This document shows positions 1 to 12,929 of a stretch of 64,000 bases of DNA, one piece after another. Position 1 is the stretch's first letter. Every line of letters begins with the position of its first letter. The notes beneath the pieces were generated by a model, which saw only the letters and a program-made list of their open reading frames with translations, made no database searches and was not told the origin of the DNA. The stretch covers positions 2,046,001 through 2,110,000 of the forward strand of contig JASBNA010000003.1 of assembly GCA_038087015.1 (NCBI GenBank), in the 5' to 3' direction. A program made the translations under genes and the position numbers. Source of the DNA: Cerrena zonata. Taxonomy: Eukaryota > Basidiomycota > Agaricomycetes > Polyporales > Cerrenaceae.

Positions 1-844
1 TTGCCGGGATGGTTTTCAAGCTAGAAGCTTGGAGACTCCATATGCATACAGCTTGAACGATTTGCGCCTTTTGAATTTCGGGTAATCGTAACATTCATGG
101 AGTGTCAGGCTTACGTCGGGGGCGAAGAGAGAGAGAGAGAGAACAATCACACAGTGGGGTGTATGTTTCAAGACGGTAGACATTGCATTCTTCAAATTCA
201 CGCTATATAAAATCCAACACGACCATAGATCGAAAGCATCGAAAAGATGTGTAGAGAAAAAAGGAAATCCAAAGAAGAGCACACAAAAACACAACAGCCC
301 AAGACGGGTTCGGGGAAAAAAGATATCATGTAGACTGAAGACGAAATGAAAAAAGTGTGAGGAAAAAAATGATAATGCGTGAGGAGATCCAAATGTTCGT
401 GAATTGCGATGATTGCATAACAGTACAATTGTGATATTGCTTCCGAAAATTTCGTCCAAACAAGACATGGTCCAGGGGAGTCGTGAGATGAGATGAATGT
501 GGGAGGGGGGATAGATACGTGATAGAGATATGTTGGGTTGGTGGGAGGGATATAGGGGAGCATGCATGGTAAAATGAAGTCATAAAGATAACCGTAACCA
601 TGAACTCTTTTAGAAGAGATGCGCGTGTATGCGTGAGGAAGGGAATTGCCACTTGTATGAGGTTTATATGTGTTGGGAGGACGTGAAGTATGAAGTTGGG
701 TGTGGGAGTTTCGTAACAGACATGAGAGAGGCATCGCAGGGAGGGGGTTGTTGGGTGGGTCGTGGCAATTGAAATTTGTATGTATGGGGGGTATCGCAGT
801 CGTAAGCAAAGTGTGCACGGAACTCTATGGGTTCTTCTCCACGT
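1..844. other. 3' flank of the first gene, no gene seen
   Basis: This stretch lies downstream of the stop codon of the minus-strand gene at 845-1923 and probably holds its 3' untranslated region. The plus strand is purine-rich, so the complement is pyrimidine-rich and stays open by chance in several frames. A (GA)8 run sits at 127-142. I see no intron signals or conserved motif supporting a separate gene. Confidence 0.5.
127..142. repeat. (GA)8 microsatellite
   Basis: Eight uninterrupted GA dinucleotides are visible. The run lies in the probable 3' flank of the first gene. Confidence 0.9.
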
Positions 845-1923
845 CTAGTTGAACGTCCGCCGGATTCGTTGTTTAATGTGGAAGACGTTAAACCGGAAGC
901 GAAGCGTGACAGCTTGCCATTGTCTGCGGAGTGAATGCGTACACGAGGGTCTAGAGTGACGGAGATTAGGTTCATTGTTATCGGGCGGAAGTTAATCAAA
1001 GATACTTACACAAAGTCATGATCATCGACGTCAAGGTGTTCGTCATGCTCAGAAGGGTGGTGGTCATCTCGCGCCTTTTCCGCATCTGCGGAATTTCTCC
1101 TCTCCTTCTCCTGCTTACTCGCGGACCTGCCGGATATGAGACGATGGTGTATACGCGACTTGGTTGGACGATCCTCGTCTTCGCCATCGCGTTCGAGGGC
1201 CGAATCTAATGGAGTACCTTCGAACGGCGAGGACACGAGCTGAAGCGCGTTGTCATCGTCGTCATTTAATGATACGGGAGAAGACGACAGGGGTGTTGGC
1301 TCGCCAAACCAGCGTGGTGGCGAGTAATTGTGCGGTGTGAACAGACGCGTCTTTGGCTCGGGGACGAGGCGACTAAAGTGCGAATGCGAGCTGAAGGTTT
1401 CGTCGTCTTCTATGTCATCATCACCATCTTCATCATCACCCTCTACCGCCCAGTCACGCTCCCACTCGGGTCGAACACCAGTTGGTGTGGCAGCCATTGA
1501 GTACTGATTCGAGGAGTAACGGTAGCTGGAGTAATTTGAGTAACCGTCTCGAGGTACGCTGAGAGACCGTGAGCTGCCTTGACTGGTACGCCGCTGCTTT
1601 GTTGTTGTTTTTGAGCGGAGGACTGGGAAGTCGCGGTAGTCTGGGTCGTGTAGGTCGCCACGGTGGTCGACATAGGCCCGGGACGGAGATGCGGCAGTAG
1701 ATGAACTTGAGGCGGAAGAGTAAGCTGGGTCTAGAAGACGGGAGATGTCATCTGCACGAGATGAAGGCGAGTATTGAGAGGAGCCATGGTGTGGCAGGAG
1801 GGTGGAAATGCGGGGGACAGGTGAATGCGAACGGCGGGATTGGTGGCGCCGTTTTGCGCGTTGTTGTACAGAGTGTAGAGAGGAGTGTGCTGAAGCTGGG
1901 GAATGGGATTGTAGATCGTACAT
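845..1923 (-). CDS. Disordered protein of unknown function, two exons
   Basis: Proposed structure: exon 1 from 1923 to 1010 and exon 2 from 950 to 845, with a 59-nt intron (GTAAGT donor, CTAG acceptor) and 339 residues in total. The protein is rich in Ser, Arg and His. It has an acidic stretch in the middle (about residues 165-180) and the motif RPEWERDWAVEG just before it. The spliced C-terminus ends in a basic and aromatic tail, LRRQWQAVTLRFRFNVFHIK followed by QRIRRTFN, which looks like an amphipathic or RNA/membrane-contacting segment. I do not recognise the family. Without the intron the reading would stop at 1006 and lose this tail. The start was chosen as the first ATG of the long frame; about 290 nt of C-rich sense-strand sequence precede it. 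Function cannot be assigned. Confidence 0.6.
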
Positions 1924-3060
1924 TGTTGCGGGGGTGGCGACTTTAGCCTGCGGGAGAGGAAGGGCGGAGGTCAGAGGAGGAGGGAGAGCAGGAGACTATA
2001 TACGCACAGGCAGGGGAGAGGACGATCTGGGAAAGGGATCTGGTGGTGAGGGTGATAAGCCGAGATGGGAGGGGAGATGGGGAAATAGGCGACCGTTCAG
2101 GCGAGTGGTCGGCTAAATGCTCGCAGCAATCTCCTTCAGGTGAAGCAAGCTGAATACGGTCCGAATGGGAACTGGGGATAATCGCGGGAGGAGGCGTGTA
2201 GTGAGTCCAGCATGCCATCCCAAGCCCTCTCTTTATCTATCCATCGCTTTCCTTTCGCAAACCGCCTCATTCCTTCCATCCGTGCGGATGTCTCTCCCAT
2301 ACCCGTTTGTCAATCCCCCAACCTCTCCCGATGCTCGCGTAATCCCATCAGCCGCCCGCTCCAGCCAAACCGATCCCCAAACCCTAACCACCCTCGTCAC
2401 GCTCTGCCCTGCTGCTCAGTGACAGGTCTTCTCGAGAAACTCGCCCCCACAGCGTGTCTTCAGTGCCATCCTCTTTCTCTCCGCTCTCATGACCCAGATA
2501 CCCAATCGAAATTCCGACCCACTGCGGATCCCAACTTTCTCAACTCTATCGCAGCGCTCCCAATACTATTGCTAGAATGTGCCCGACCTCTATTCCATCC
2601 CCCCACTTACCGTATCCACCCGTCATTCGGAATACACACATACCCATTCGGTCCGTCTCCATTTTCCACACATACGAATATGGCTATGCCGAGCCACACC
2701 GGCCACCTCTTCCTTCCGTCAAACAACACCTCCAATCGTCAATTCCAGTCCGATACGATCGTACTCACCACCTCGATGAATCTTTCGATCTGTCAATAAA
2801 GCTTTACACATGCTATTGGCGTTCCTAGGTCTTGTGCAGGTCCCACCAAATTGTTCCTCGCCCTGTCCGTCAAACGCGCCTGTTGCCAGTTCCAGTTGCC
2901 TCCAGTAACTCACAACGGTCTTGCCGAATGCAACGCGCACACGATATCTCTTCAGCTTTGCCAATGGGCCTTGTTACGGTCGTGTTGACACTTGTTGTCC
3001 CCGTCCGACGCCCAATCCATACACCATGGTCTCGCTAAGATCTGCATGAATTTCCCCTTG
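1924..3060. other. Promoter and upstream region of the first gene
   Basis: No gene is supported here. On the plus strand the sequence is G-rich up to about 2,190 and C-rich from about 2,215 to 2,780. For the minus-strand gene this means a G-rich upstream region changing to a C-rich leader, which may mark the transcription start. A 195-codon plus-strand frame at 2212-2799 is open but is low-complexity C-rich sequence without introns or motifs. Confidence 0.4.
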
Positions 3061-6000
3061 ATGCCTGATCATCATGATCCCCCCTGTAACTCGTGAACTG
3101 AATCTGTGAATAACTGTGAATGTCTAATCACCGAGGTACTGGCACTCGACCGCCTCTGACCGCCTCAGGTGATATACTTGACATGGTGCTGCACAACCAT
3201 TCAAGCATATTTACACACATGGACGCGTTCAATTTATGCCATTCCTGCTTACCTTCCCCAATCCTTTGGTGTCCTGCAGGCAAAGCTGTATGCTACGATT
3301 TTTCTGTGATTCCATGAATTCCACACTCGTTTTCTGATCTACCTTTAATTTTCAATATTCTCTTCCATTGTCACATTATTGCCCATCAACTTTTGCATTT
3401 TGGGTATTGGCTGGTATTGGACGTCCGCAAGACCGACCGCCGGTTACTTTGCGTAAAGTAGTCTCAAGGTTATAGGGTTTTATTGGCCTGATTTGGGTTG
3501 ATGTGTTTATGCCGGATAATGTGGATTATCTCGGGTTAATGCTGGTCATTTCCTGGCTATTCTTGGTCCATACGTGTCAATACTTTTTACTACTGGTTCA
3601 TGCTAGCCAATACTGGCCTTCGGCAAAGTGAAACTGGTCATTCATGCTTGTCAATTGGCTAGTTGCTACATTGGGCCATCGCACGCCGTATTGCAGAAGA
3701 TCGCAGGGACACACAAACTGGAAAATTCGTTGATCCCCGACCTCGTGTTCTTCCGATCGTGTTCCATATTACCCTCAAATAAAACAGCCACATTCACCTT
3801 TTTGAATGTCACAGACAGTTTCCTGGGAGTGTTCGGCTCAAGTGTCGATTTCTTCGGAACTCAACTCTTCACGATCGCGACATATCAAACATCTCACTCG
3901 GACGCGGATACGGACGTGTTTTCCTGCGCCCTAACGCCCTAATCCCACAGCCGTCCTGGTGCTCACAACGTTTCCAGTTTTCCCATCTATTCAGATAATT
4001 CACCGGTTCACCTATTCACTTTTTCAAACTGTCCGGTTTTTCATTTTGTTATTTGCATTGCCCAGACCAGCAGGCCTCTGCGATAACAAAATGAAGCTCA
4101 ATCTCCGAAACACATTTGTAAACCATCCATCGCAACCGAACGTGGTTTTCTCGCGCATACACCAGCATATACCCAACGCTTTCTCAAAAGTTTTACCCAC
4201 CTAGGCTGGTACTCACCTTCACCAATTTTCCCAGGCGCTCTTTCTGCGCAACCCACCTCAGACCACGGTTATCGCATGATTTCAAACGGACGTTAACACT
4301 GTCCGGACATAAACCCGCATGATCATGATCATATCGAAGACTTGTTTGACGGCGTCTTGTCTTCTCTCCGTGACAATTCTTCGTCTGTCCATACGCGTAT
4401 CTCCTTCGATCTGGTGACCGCGATGACTATATGCGTCCAGTATATGCGCCTACGTGTCTTGTAACACTTCTGTTCTAGCCTGTGGGCGACCTCCAACTTT
4501 GACACGTATTTGACGACCGAAAAACTAAAAACGAACAAAAGTATTCAACTCTTCGTTGGGCTTTCGTTCTAGCTCCAGAATCGTCTAGAGCGTTTATTCA
4601 AACCATTCTTACTCCTTCCTTTTCCTGCATAGTCTCAGGGTTCCGAGGCTCGAAATCATTAGTTTCCATGTCTCAAGCTGTCTCAGCGGCCGAAGCTTAG
4701 TTTCCATCTCCTTCAAGCTTTCGGAATCGATTTCCTTCGTCGTGTTCGATCGGACTACGATCGGATAGGACTTTCGCCCCCTCCAGACGCTCTTCAAGCT
4801 TCTATGGGACTTTCCGGCGTACGATTCCATCGTTGTGCACGATCGCTTTGAAGTATATTCTTAGCGTTCACCGTTCACCTCCTAACCTATTCCGTCTTTG
4901 GGCTTGCAGACTCTCAAGATCATCTTCGGCATCGAATTGGTGTAGCGTGCGTGTATCGTATATCATGTTGCGTCGTGTATCGATAAGCATCAAATCCGAA
5001 TCGCATCTCGCCGTAATGAACCCGTCCTTGCATAGTTGCAGTCCCACAAACCCATAGGGCTCGTGTTATGGTGTCATTTGTATTTCATTTCATTTGGAAT
5101 TCAAATATTCCTGAGGAAAAACACGTATTGTATAACGCGCCTACCGGTAACCTTGCTTTTTCGCTATTACTCAGATTCCCCGAACGCGATATGCTCGACC
5201 CTTTACTTTTGCGTTTCCACTACAGATCTGACGATGACAAAGATGACAACCCACCGTTTTTGAAAGACCGAGGGTTCTTACACTCCATTTGTGGATCATC
5301 ATTCCACCACGATTGACTTTCGGACTTGGGGGGAGCTTGAGGTGAACCACTAAACTCAAAAGTTGCATCTTATCTTCGCGCTCCCCCGATCGTGCCTCCG
5401 GTTTCTTGATTCCGAGATTACTGCATGGATTGGAAGTGGCTACCGCTGGTTTAACGTGGGCTTCGAACCTTTTGACGATCTCTCCACCTCCGGTCATTGA
5501 TCATGTAATGTCATCACTGGGCACACACGACATCAAGGTTCAGGCCCCAGGGTCGGGAGATGGGTACAGTATGACAGTCTGACTCAACCTCTGACTCTTG
5601 CGTCCGTGATTACTCAGCTTGGTGCTATACTTACTGGGTCTATTAATATAGCATAGCTGTATTGCCTATAATGGGTTCTGGGTAGGAAGATGGGTTCTCT
5701 TGCTTGCTCATCACACCCGGTCTCTCAAGACTTCCTTGGGTTACCTCAGGATCTGCACCCACGTAATGTAATGCTGACTGACCTCTTGGTCAAGGTTGGT
5801 GCTTCTGCGTATATCTAATCTATGACATCTATACATCCCATAGTGTGTAAGTGGCGTTTTCTCTTCGAAATTCTATAGTATGCATTGCTGACCGCATGAT
5901 CACAGATGTGGCGAACGAACGAGAAACATGTCAAGAGGATGGGAAACGCACAGTTCGGGGTGGGCCACACGCAATGAACGACTCTCCAAACATTCATCGA

Positions 6001-9000
6001 ACCATTGGTTTTTTCCGCTCCTCACATTTCTCGCGTTCCGTGTTTCCCGTATTACCTTCCCCTCGAGACGCGCCGCAATACGCCATCTAGCGTCCCATGA
6101 TATTGACGACCGTACCCATTTAACATTCAAGATGCTGCCGCCTTCGTGGTCAAAACTCAAATTTCGTATACAGTGCCACATAACACCAGATTGCACGCAA
6201 TGATCTCATCCCCGAAGCCACATGGCGTGTTTTCAGTGCGTTCAAGACAAGACTTAACGTTGGATGCAAGGCATCTGTCAAAGTCCTCGTGTGATTGACA
6301 GTGGACAACAAGGAAAGCAGTGCGTTTCGTTGTATTCTTTGTTCTATGTTTATCTTGAACTCTCAAGACCACTCAAGATCGAATTCATCTCCTTCTGCAT
6401 CCGCATATACTCAAAGTCGTGTTTTCGCGACCCCATAGTGTTGCACTCTATGCGCATATACTCGTGCCCTAGAGCCTAAGCTTCCAAGACGCTCAAGCTG
6501 AGCTCTTCAATCTTGGCTTCTTCCGAGATGAGTGAGGAGCACCAAGATTAACTCTTCTTTGCTTCCTGCATTATTGACAGGCACTTGAAGCCACTCGCAC
6601 CTTGCATTCGTCCGACCCGGGGATATGCCTTTTGGAGTATACATAGTTTCGGCGAGTTGCGGATGAACGATCATTTGCATGTGAGTGGTTGCCTCCATTT
6701 GGTCGGTTCGCATTCTTTTCGTCGTCTAACATTCATTCATGTAGTGTTGTCACGGTCGTCTGTGGTTCAGGGTCTCTTGCTGTCGAACTTCGAAGCTCAG
6801 CGACTTGTGTGGTGACGAACCACTCCGCCTTGCTCGTGGGTTTGTCTTGTATGTTCTAGAGTATCAGAAGACGTTCGGAAGTTGACTCGTCTTGTAGGGT
6901 TCATACATCGCCATATAGCTTGCGCACTGCAACCCTTGCATGGCCCAGTTGTCCATCCTTGCATCGGCAGCTCCGCTGGTATTAGGTTCGACCCTTACAC
7001 AGTTATTCATTTGTCTCGTTCCCGCAGCCTCGCGTTCTCAAGCTGGGAGTTTGAACCTTGGATTCCAGAAAATGTGTTACAATGTAATTTGACTCATATC
7101 TTTTCTGGTGTCCAGGGATCATAGAACGAGCAATAGGCATCGCCTCACTCTACACTCCACCGTGTTCTGATTGGACATCATACTTGACGCATCCATGAGA
7201 AGGACGAGGACGATGCGGGATGACTCGAGGCTTGCGTAGGTTATGACCGCATTGCCTCCTTTCCTTTCGAAAAGGTCCCAACGCACCAACGTACGCCTCG
7301 ATGCGATCATCATCGGTATGTTTCGGCCATATTGCCCTTTTCTCATCTGTTCTCAATCATTCTCGGTCTCTTCATCGTTCTCAAGGGGGTCATGCTGAGC
7401 TGGCATTTGACATCTCCATGAGGTCAAGACTTCTTATTGGCTAGGCAATGATGTCTATGAAATATCCAGAATCGAAAAAAAAACCAGGATCCAGATCGTG
7501 TCAAGATAGAAGATAGAAAATAAGAATCAAAAGATCCCATTCAGTTTACTGTGGCCACCTGCCTCTGACACCTACCCGAGAGTCCCAGGCTCATGCCCTT
7601 TCCCAAGAGCGCCTAGACTTGAACCAGCTCTTACTGGAGTCTCGATTTCACTATGCTCATTCAATTCCTATCGTATCCCTCCCGAATCTCACGCCTGGAA
7701 TCCTGGCAACTTGAACGATATCTCATATCTCCAATAATTGCCAATCCGGTCTTTAATGCTGGTGATACACTGATACGGGCTCCAGACCTTTCAGCCTACT
7801 AAAAGGTCATGTTCGCCTGCAAGCTTGGAATCCATTACTAGGTTTGGGAGGTGCAATTCGAACTTCTCCGTACTCGATCGGATCGCCTTGTCGAGATGCT
7901 CGCGAATGCCCGTGAGTATAGTCAACGTGATTCTATTGGAAGCTTCTGAATGGGAAGGGCTTACAAGGGATATTAGTCACGCTTCGTTGGACTTTGTCAA
8001 GACCGTCTTCGGATGCATATACTTGGGATCCCAAGCATTCCTAGCAATCCTTCGTAAAGTCTCGTGCATCGATCCCATGTCAAGTCACCATCATGATCGA
8101 TTCTTGCATTCCAGCTCAACCGAGACGACCAAAGATATCTTTAACCTTAAGCCACTCCGAGATTAAAGTAACGCTTGCAATGGCCACGATCACAAGTTCA
8201 GCGTTACCCCCACTAGAAGAAGCTTCATCGACGCATACGATCACCTAATCTCATCCCCGGCTGAATCATCGAGATCTCGTGAATCGTGCCTGCGATATGT
8301 CTTCCAGTCTGCCCAGTCAGAGTGGAGCTCGTGAGTTCTCTGGGTTCCAAACCATCGGATATTGCCTGCACCGAGGTAATGGCTCTCACACAAGTCATCC
8401 ATATCGTATGGTTTCCCCTTTCGTTATTAGATCGCGGTTATACTGGGCCATGGGGATCGAGTGGATCGAGTTTATTATCGGACGATGTTGGCGTTCTGGA
8501 AGTGAGATATACCACTCGTGATGTCCGGGGTGTTCTCGCACTCGTGTGCGTTTATGTTAAATACCCGGGTGAGTGTATTACTTTCTCCGTATGCATTAGT
8601 GATTATATTACTCACATCCTTTTGCTTTCCGAACAAGGATTACATATCAAGCTTTCTACTATTAGTACCAAAAGATATCGAATAATCGATTGAGGTGGTA
8701 TGGTGTTACTTTTGCTGACGCTTGTAAATCCCCGGCAGACATAATCCACTTGTACTTGCGGGGTATGGCGCAATCAAGAAAACCTCGGATCGGAGGTCAT
8801 CATAACGCTCGCTTTACGGAGGAATATTCAAGGCCGTGGCGCGTTCAAGCATTGTAGTAGATCTAAACGTCTATCTCGAGAGATCACTTGCCTCTCGGAA
8901 ACATCCTAACCCTCATCCCACGAACACCTGACTATCCCAACTGAGCATGGGATGCTCACTCTTCCACAGCTAGCTGCCACTTGCCATCGATGAGCTATCT

Positions 9001-9300
9001 CTCACTCCCTGGATCCGGAAGACAATAACTACAACGCACAAACTGCATGTTTCGACCTTCTCTTCTATAAGGGACCCCCGAGTCATAACCACATACCAGA
9101 TACTCACGGCTCGGACCAAGCACGCTCGTATGACTTGAAAGCTGTGGTCTATCGAATTCGGTTGAGAATGTTTTGAAAGATACCGGTATCTTAAGGGGTT
9201 CAGGTAAGCAGACTGTATACTGATCATGACAATCGAGCTTTATTCAAATGATTCAACGAGGAGACGTGTAGGTTGCGATACACGGTAATCGATCCATTTA
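3061..9300. other. Gene-poor island, no intact gene
   Basis: More than 6 kb contains no reading frame longer than about 135 codons and no consistent exon-intron pattern, in contrast to the dense genes from 13.8 kb onward. Short degenerate motifs recur, for example ACTGGT...TCATGC...CAAT...TGG near 3,590-3,660. I recognise no transposase, reverse transcriptase, terminal repeat or target-site duplication. It may be old decayed mobile or duplicated sequence, but that is inference from the absence of genes. Confidence 0.4.
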
Positions 9301-12147
9301 AGATTCATATCTTGAAATGGTCCTGCGGCACAGTGTGAACTACTGAGGTGCGTTTTCTCACTTAGAGTTATTTAGAACAACGTTCTTGATACTAGAATCT
9401 CTAGGGTTACACTATTTAATACAGGTGTCGTCAGTGCAGATCTCATTTCTGATTATCTTGGCCTTCAAGTACGCACGATCTCAGGTACTACACTGACTTC
9501 TAAATTGTGGCGCACAACGTTGTATCATCTCGATCAATGCAAGCAACTGCATTGCCACCCATCTTGCCCCGCGAAAACGAGGCAAGGAGATCGGGACGAA
9601 ATTAGACGATGACGTCTTACTTATTTATTGTTGTTCTAGGGACTTGCTAATTGACCGGTGACGCAGTGAAGAGGGTATACACGGTTTGTGATACGGTGAC
9701 GAAATCGCTCTCTCGCGCCTTTGGATGTCGGGCCTGGCTTATCTCCTTATTACGAGCTCAGCACTGTACAGTGCTATTGGGCCACTCGTCAACGTGATTT
9801 CCTGCTCTGTCAATGCTTCAATCAGATCCTCCTTCGGATGATGCACATTGCTCTCTTCTTCATCGTTGGGTAGCGAACTGGCCGGAAATAGATCCACCCG
9901 CCAATGCTTCAAGCACCTTCGTTTTTGGTTTATTGAGGCGGATTGCTAGACCCTGCCTTGCTCTTTATTAGGTCTGCTGAGGCATGGTGTGCAAGGGGCC
10001 ATTCGATGATAGGATTCAGTCACTTGAATACCTCTCCTGTTGTGGGCGCAGTCGTCAAGTGCTGATGGAATGGGACTCATCCCGACCCCCCAAGATACTC
10101 TTGCACGCCGACTCTCGCAGGAAGTGATTTGCTCATATCTGTAACTTATTGCGAGAATGCTAACTATTTATGAACTTCTCAGGCATTGTACTATTTGGGA
10201 CAATGCTGGTGTGGCGCTTTGCTTGAATGGACCCCACACTGAAGGCGTTGAACGTGCAACGTTTCCTGTGGACTTCCTGCCCTCGTCTATTTGTGGTTGA
10301 GTCTGTACGGGTGACAATAGCTTTATCGGTCACCTACCCTGAACCCATACTCAGGGGTGGGATCAAACTGTGATAGACACTCCGATAATCCGCTTCAGTC
10401 CCATACCAGGACTCATTTGTCTACCTTGAGCAAGACGCAGGGACCAGACAGACGATAAGCGACCTCCAAGCCTTGGACTCTTGGTCTATTAAATTACATC
10501 CCATTTCGCTTGCCAGCAAAATGAAGTACATCCTTACTATGCCTGTAGGGGGACCGACGACTCAGTACTCAGTCTTTGTAGCAGAAACACGATCGAAGGT
10601 AGGAGTATGTACTACATGCACATCATACTTATCGTCATCTAATCATAATTACATAGCCGAAGATGATGCAGACCGCAGACACGATCCCGCTCGAAATCCG
10701 TCGGAAAGCGTCGCATTGGCTGTGGAACGGTTCGTCTCGTATAATGTCAAAGACTGAGCTCGAGCGTTCGGGACTAACCTAAACTCAAATACAATGAGGA
10801 CAAGAACGATTAGATGACGTGCAGCACTTGATGTGCATGGCGATCCTACTGCGACTTCTTCGGACACGGAGGGGGTGAACACCAATTATACGACCTGCAA
10901 TAGGCAATTAGGACCGTTCTTTCCGATACCCTCATATAAATCCGCACGCATTCACAACGAGCTCGCTAAGATCATTGTACGCGAGCTTGTAAACCTACTA
11001 CGTTGTATTCTTACCTCATCTATATACAGTACATGGAGCCTAACTTAGCCCCAAGCCGATGTGAGAAAATAGGGTGGACTACTGGCCCGGCTTGCGAAAG
11101 TATTCACAGGTTTTCGTTATGACCATGCTTGCTATTGCAGGCGGGCTAGTAAGGGTGCAGAGCGGACCAAGATCGACTCGGACGATGGCACTCACAAGCC
11201 CGCATTTCCACCCACACTGCGCAACGTTGCCGAGTACGATCTGGAACAACTTGGGATCTAGTTCCCGCTCCCGTACGATGTGTCAGTCAGCTGAAAGATA
11301 GACAGAACGGACATCCGAAATATGTTTGTGCGGCTCTGGGAATCAATGGCCGAAGATGTGCCTGCGTTCATGCTGGTATATGAACGACTGGACAAACCTG
11401 GAAACTACTGGCTGTTCTTAGGACAATCTCCGAGATGGCTCCGATAACATTGGACTTTCTTTTGCACTTTCATCATCTGAACGGATGACTTAGGATAGAT
11501 ATGTCGACTGATCAGTATCTCGGTAGTTGTTTTCATTGAGGTCCGGATGGAACTCGTAAGATATGCGTAATCATATGTTCTGCTTCAAGCATAGAAATAC
11601 AAGATAGAATACAATTATTTCGGGATTGCATACGAAGCCGGACTGTGACGTGATCAGATTGGTTCATCTTAGTAACCACTTCATTCAGAAACATAAATGT
11701 AGAAGACTGTACAGAATATAAAGAAATACGAGCAACCCAAGATAGGAAGGACTTTTTGGGACACTACTATTGAATATGAGTTGTGACATTGATTGAATCC
11801 TCCATGCCCAATTCTCCGCAAGCCGGTATACAATAAGATAAAATAAGACTTGTTATTGCTTGTGCTTCTAGGATAGAGCCGGGTCGGAAGTCACAACAAG
11901 GTAGATGTCAAAATGAAGAGTATAGGTTGGATATTGAATACCTATATCGCGATGTCATGCCCAATAGACGTCGTGAATGACACGGTTCCCATACTACCCT
12001 GTAACACAAGCGAGGCATCTGCCATGGTCGCCAGGTTTATACTGTTGATCGTATTTCGTGCATACGGCGAGACGAAGGCCGCCTATCAATATGTCTCTGT
12101 GGTTGAATAAACTGGTCACTCATGATGATAGTTCGAACTTTGAGAAC
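9301..12147. other. Gene-poor island with protein-like remnants
   Basis: No intact gene is supported. Scattered plus-strand stretches translate into protein-like sequence broken by stops: around 9,810-9,960, 10,480-10,760 and 11,155-11,450 (for example the phrase DVPAFMLVYERLDKPGNYWL near 11,360-11,415). I could not assign a family. The 3' part of the neighbouring membrane-protein pseudogene may reach down to about 11,950. Confidence 0.35.
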
Positions 12148-12929
12148 CTGATACATCACATTGCCATTGAGCCGAAGAGATATAGCATAGAAGGAAGTTC
12201 CGTGAGCCAGCGGATGTGCACTGTAGAACGACAATCCTGGTTGACTGTATTGAAGGGTCCACAGAGTACCCATCACTGCAATGAGGGATTAAGCATCGAT
12301 ACGGAGGCTGGATTAGGATGGTACATACCGAACGATGCTACGAGGAATATCGTTGGGAAAATAATGGCCAAAATAGCCCAGAGTTTTCGACCTGCCGACA
12401 CCCAGATAACCCAGCATCTCCAAAGCTATATATCCTAGTTAATAATAGCCCAATAACAAACTGCAGTAACGGCATTTACCACTAAGCAGTCAGATAGAAA
12501 CGTCAGACTGAAGAGAGTGGCATAGAAGATAATATTTATAGCCAAATTCTGGGCAGCGAAGAAATATGCCCATGGACCTCCGGGATATAGCTTGCGGTTG
12601 TCGACGTAGAGCACTTGAACAGTTCTCGCTTGAATAATCACGAAGATTGTTTCGACCATGATGAGAGACCATGATGAGAGTCGTTATGTATGCCAGGAGG
12701 AATATTGCACTTTTGCGCTCTTTCCTTTGTTTCCAAAGGTATAGTGCGCAAGGACGTACACAAGACTAATTGGATATCTGTGGATAGATTTAAGCTGTGG
12801 ATCATGCCCGAGACCCAGCGAAACCTTCTCACCATAGCCTGTATCGGAGGTAACATCGCCTGCAAGGAAGTTTCGTTCTAGAAGGATAGTATTTGCATCT
12901 TCATCAGGACCATAGTAACGACTTGACAT
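12148..12929 (-). pseudogene. Broken multi-pass (7TM-like) membrane protein gene
   Basis: Several hydrophobic segments on the minus strand fit one family of fungal integral membrane proteins, as I remember it from Agaricomycetes. In order they are an N-terminal LERNFLAGD motif, a juxtamembrane LYLWKQRKERKSAIF, PGGPWAYFFAAQNLAINIIF, LWRCWVIWVSAGRKLWAIL, and a segment ending in TLWTLQYSQPGLSFYS. Intron-like gaps with GT and AG ends separate the later segments, for example GTATGT...TTGCAG at about 12,338-12,286. The reading frame is broken by an exact 13-bp tandem duplication at 12655-12680 and probably by one extra base near 12,745. The C-terminal part after about 12,148 is unclear. The protein would sit in a membrane; ligand and role are unknown. 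An alternative is a functional allele with sequence errors, but a 13-bp duplication is unlikely to be a base-calling slip. Confidence 0.7.
12655..12680. repeat. Exact 13-bp tandem duplication inside a coding exon
   Basis: The unit ACCATGATGAGAG occurs twice in direct succession (12655-12667 and 12668-12680). Removing one copy joins the frames into an uninterrupted ITTLIMVETIFVIIQARTVQ on the minus strand. The duplication adds 13 bases and so shifts the frame. Confidence 0.95.

Noticed and set aside
16..818. Several overlapping minus-strand open frames (up to 206 codons)
   Set aside because: They lie in pyrimidine-rich sequence behind a stop codon, overlap each other in different frames, and contain no family motif or intron pattern.
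2212..2799. 195-codon plus-strand frame
   Set aside because: C-rich low-complexity sequence gives long open frames by chance; amino-acid content is Pro/Ser/His without motifs, and two other frames are also open.
3590..3660. Degenerate ACTGGT/CAAT repeats as a CRISPR-like or satellite array
   Set aside because: Only two imperfect copies with irregular spacing; far too few for an array.
11913..12438. Plus-strand frames of 65 and 126 codons
   Set aside because: They are antisense shadows of the membrane-protein pseudogene.
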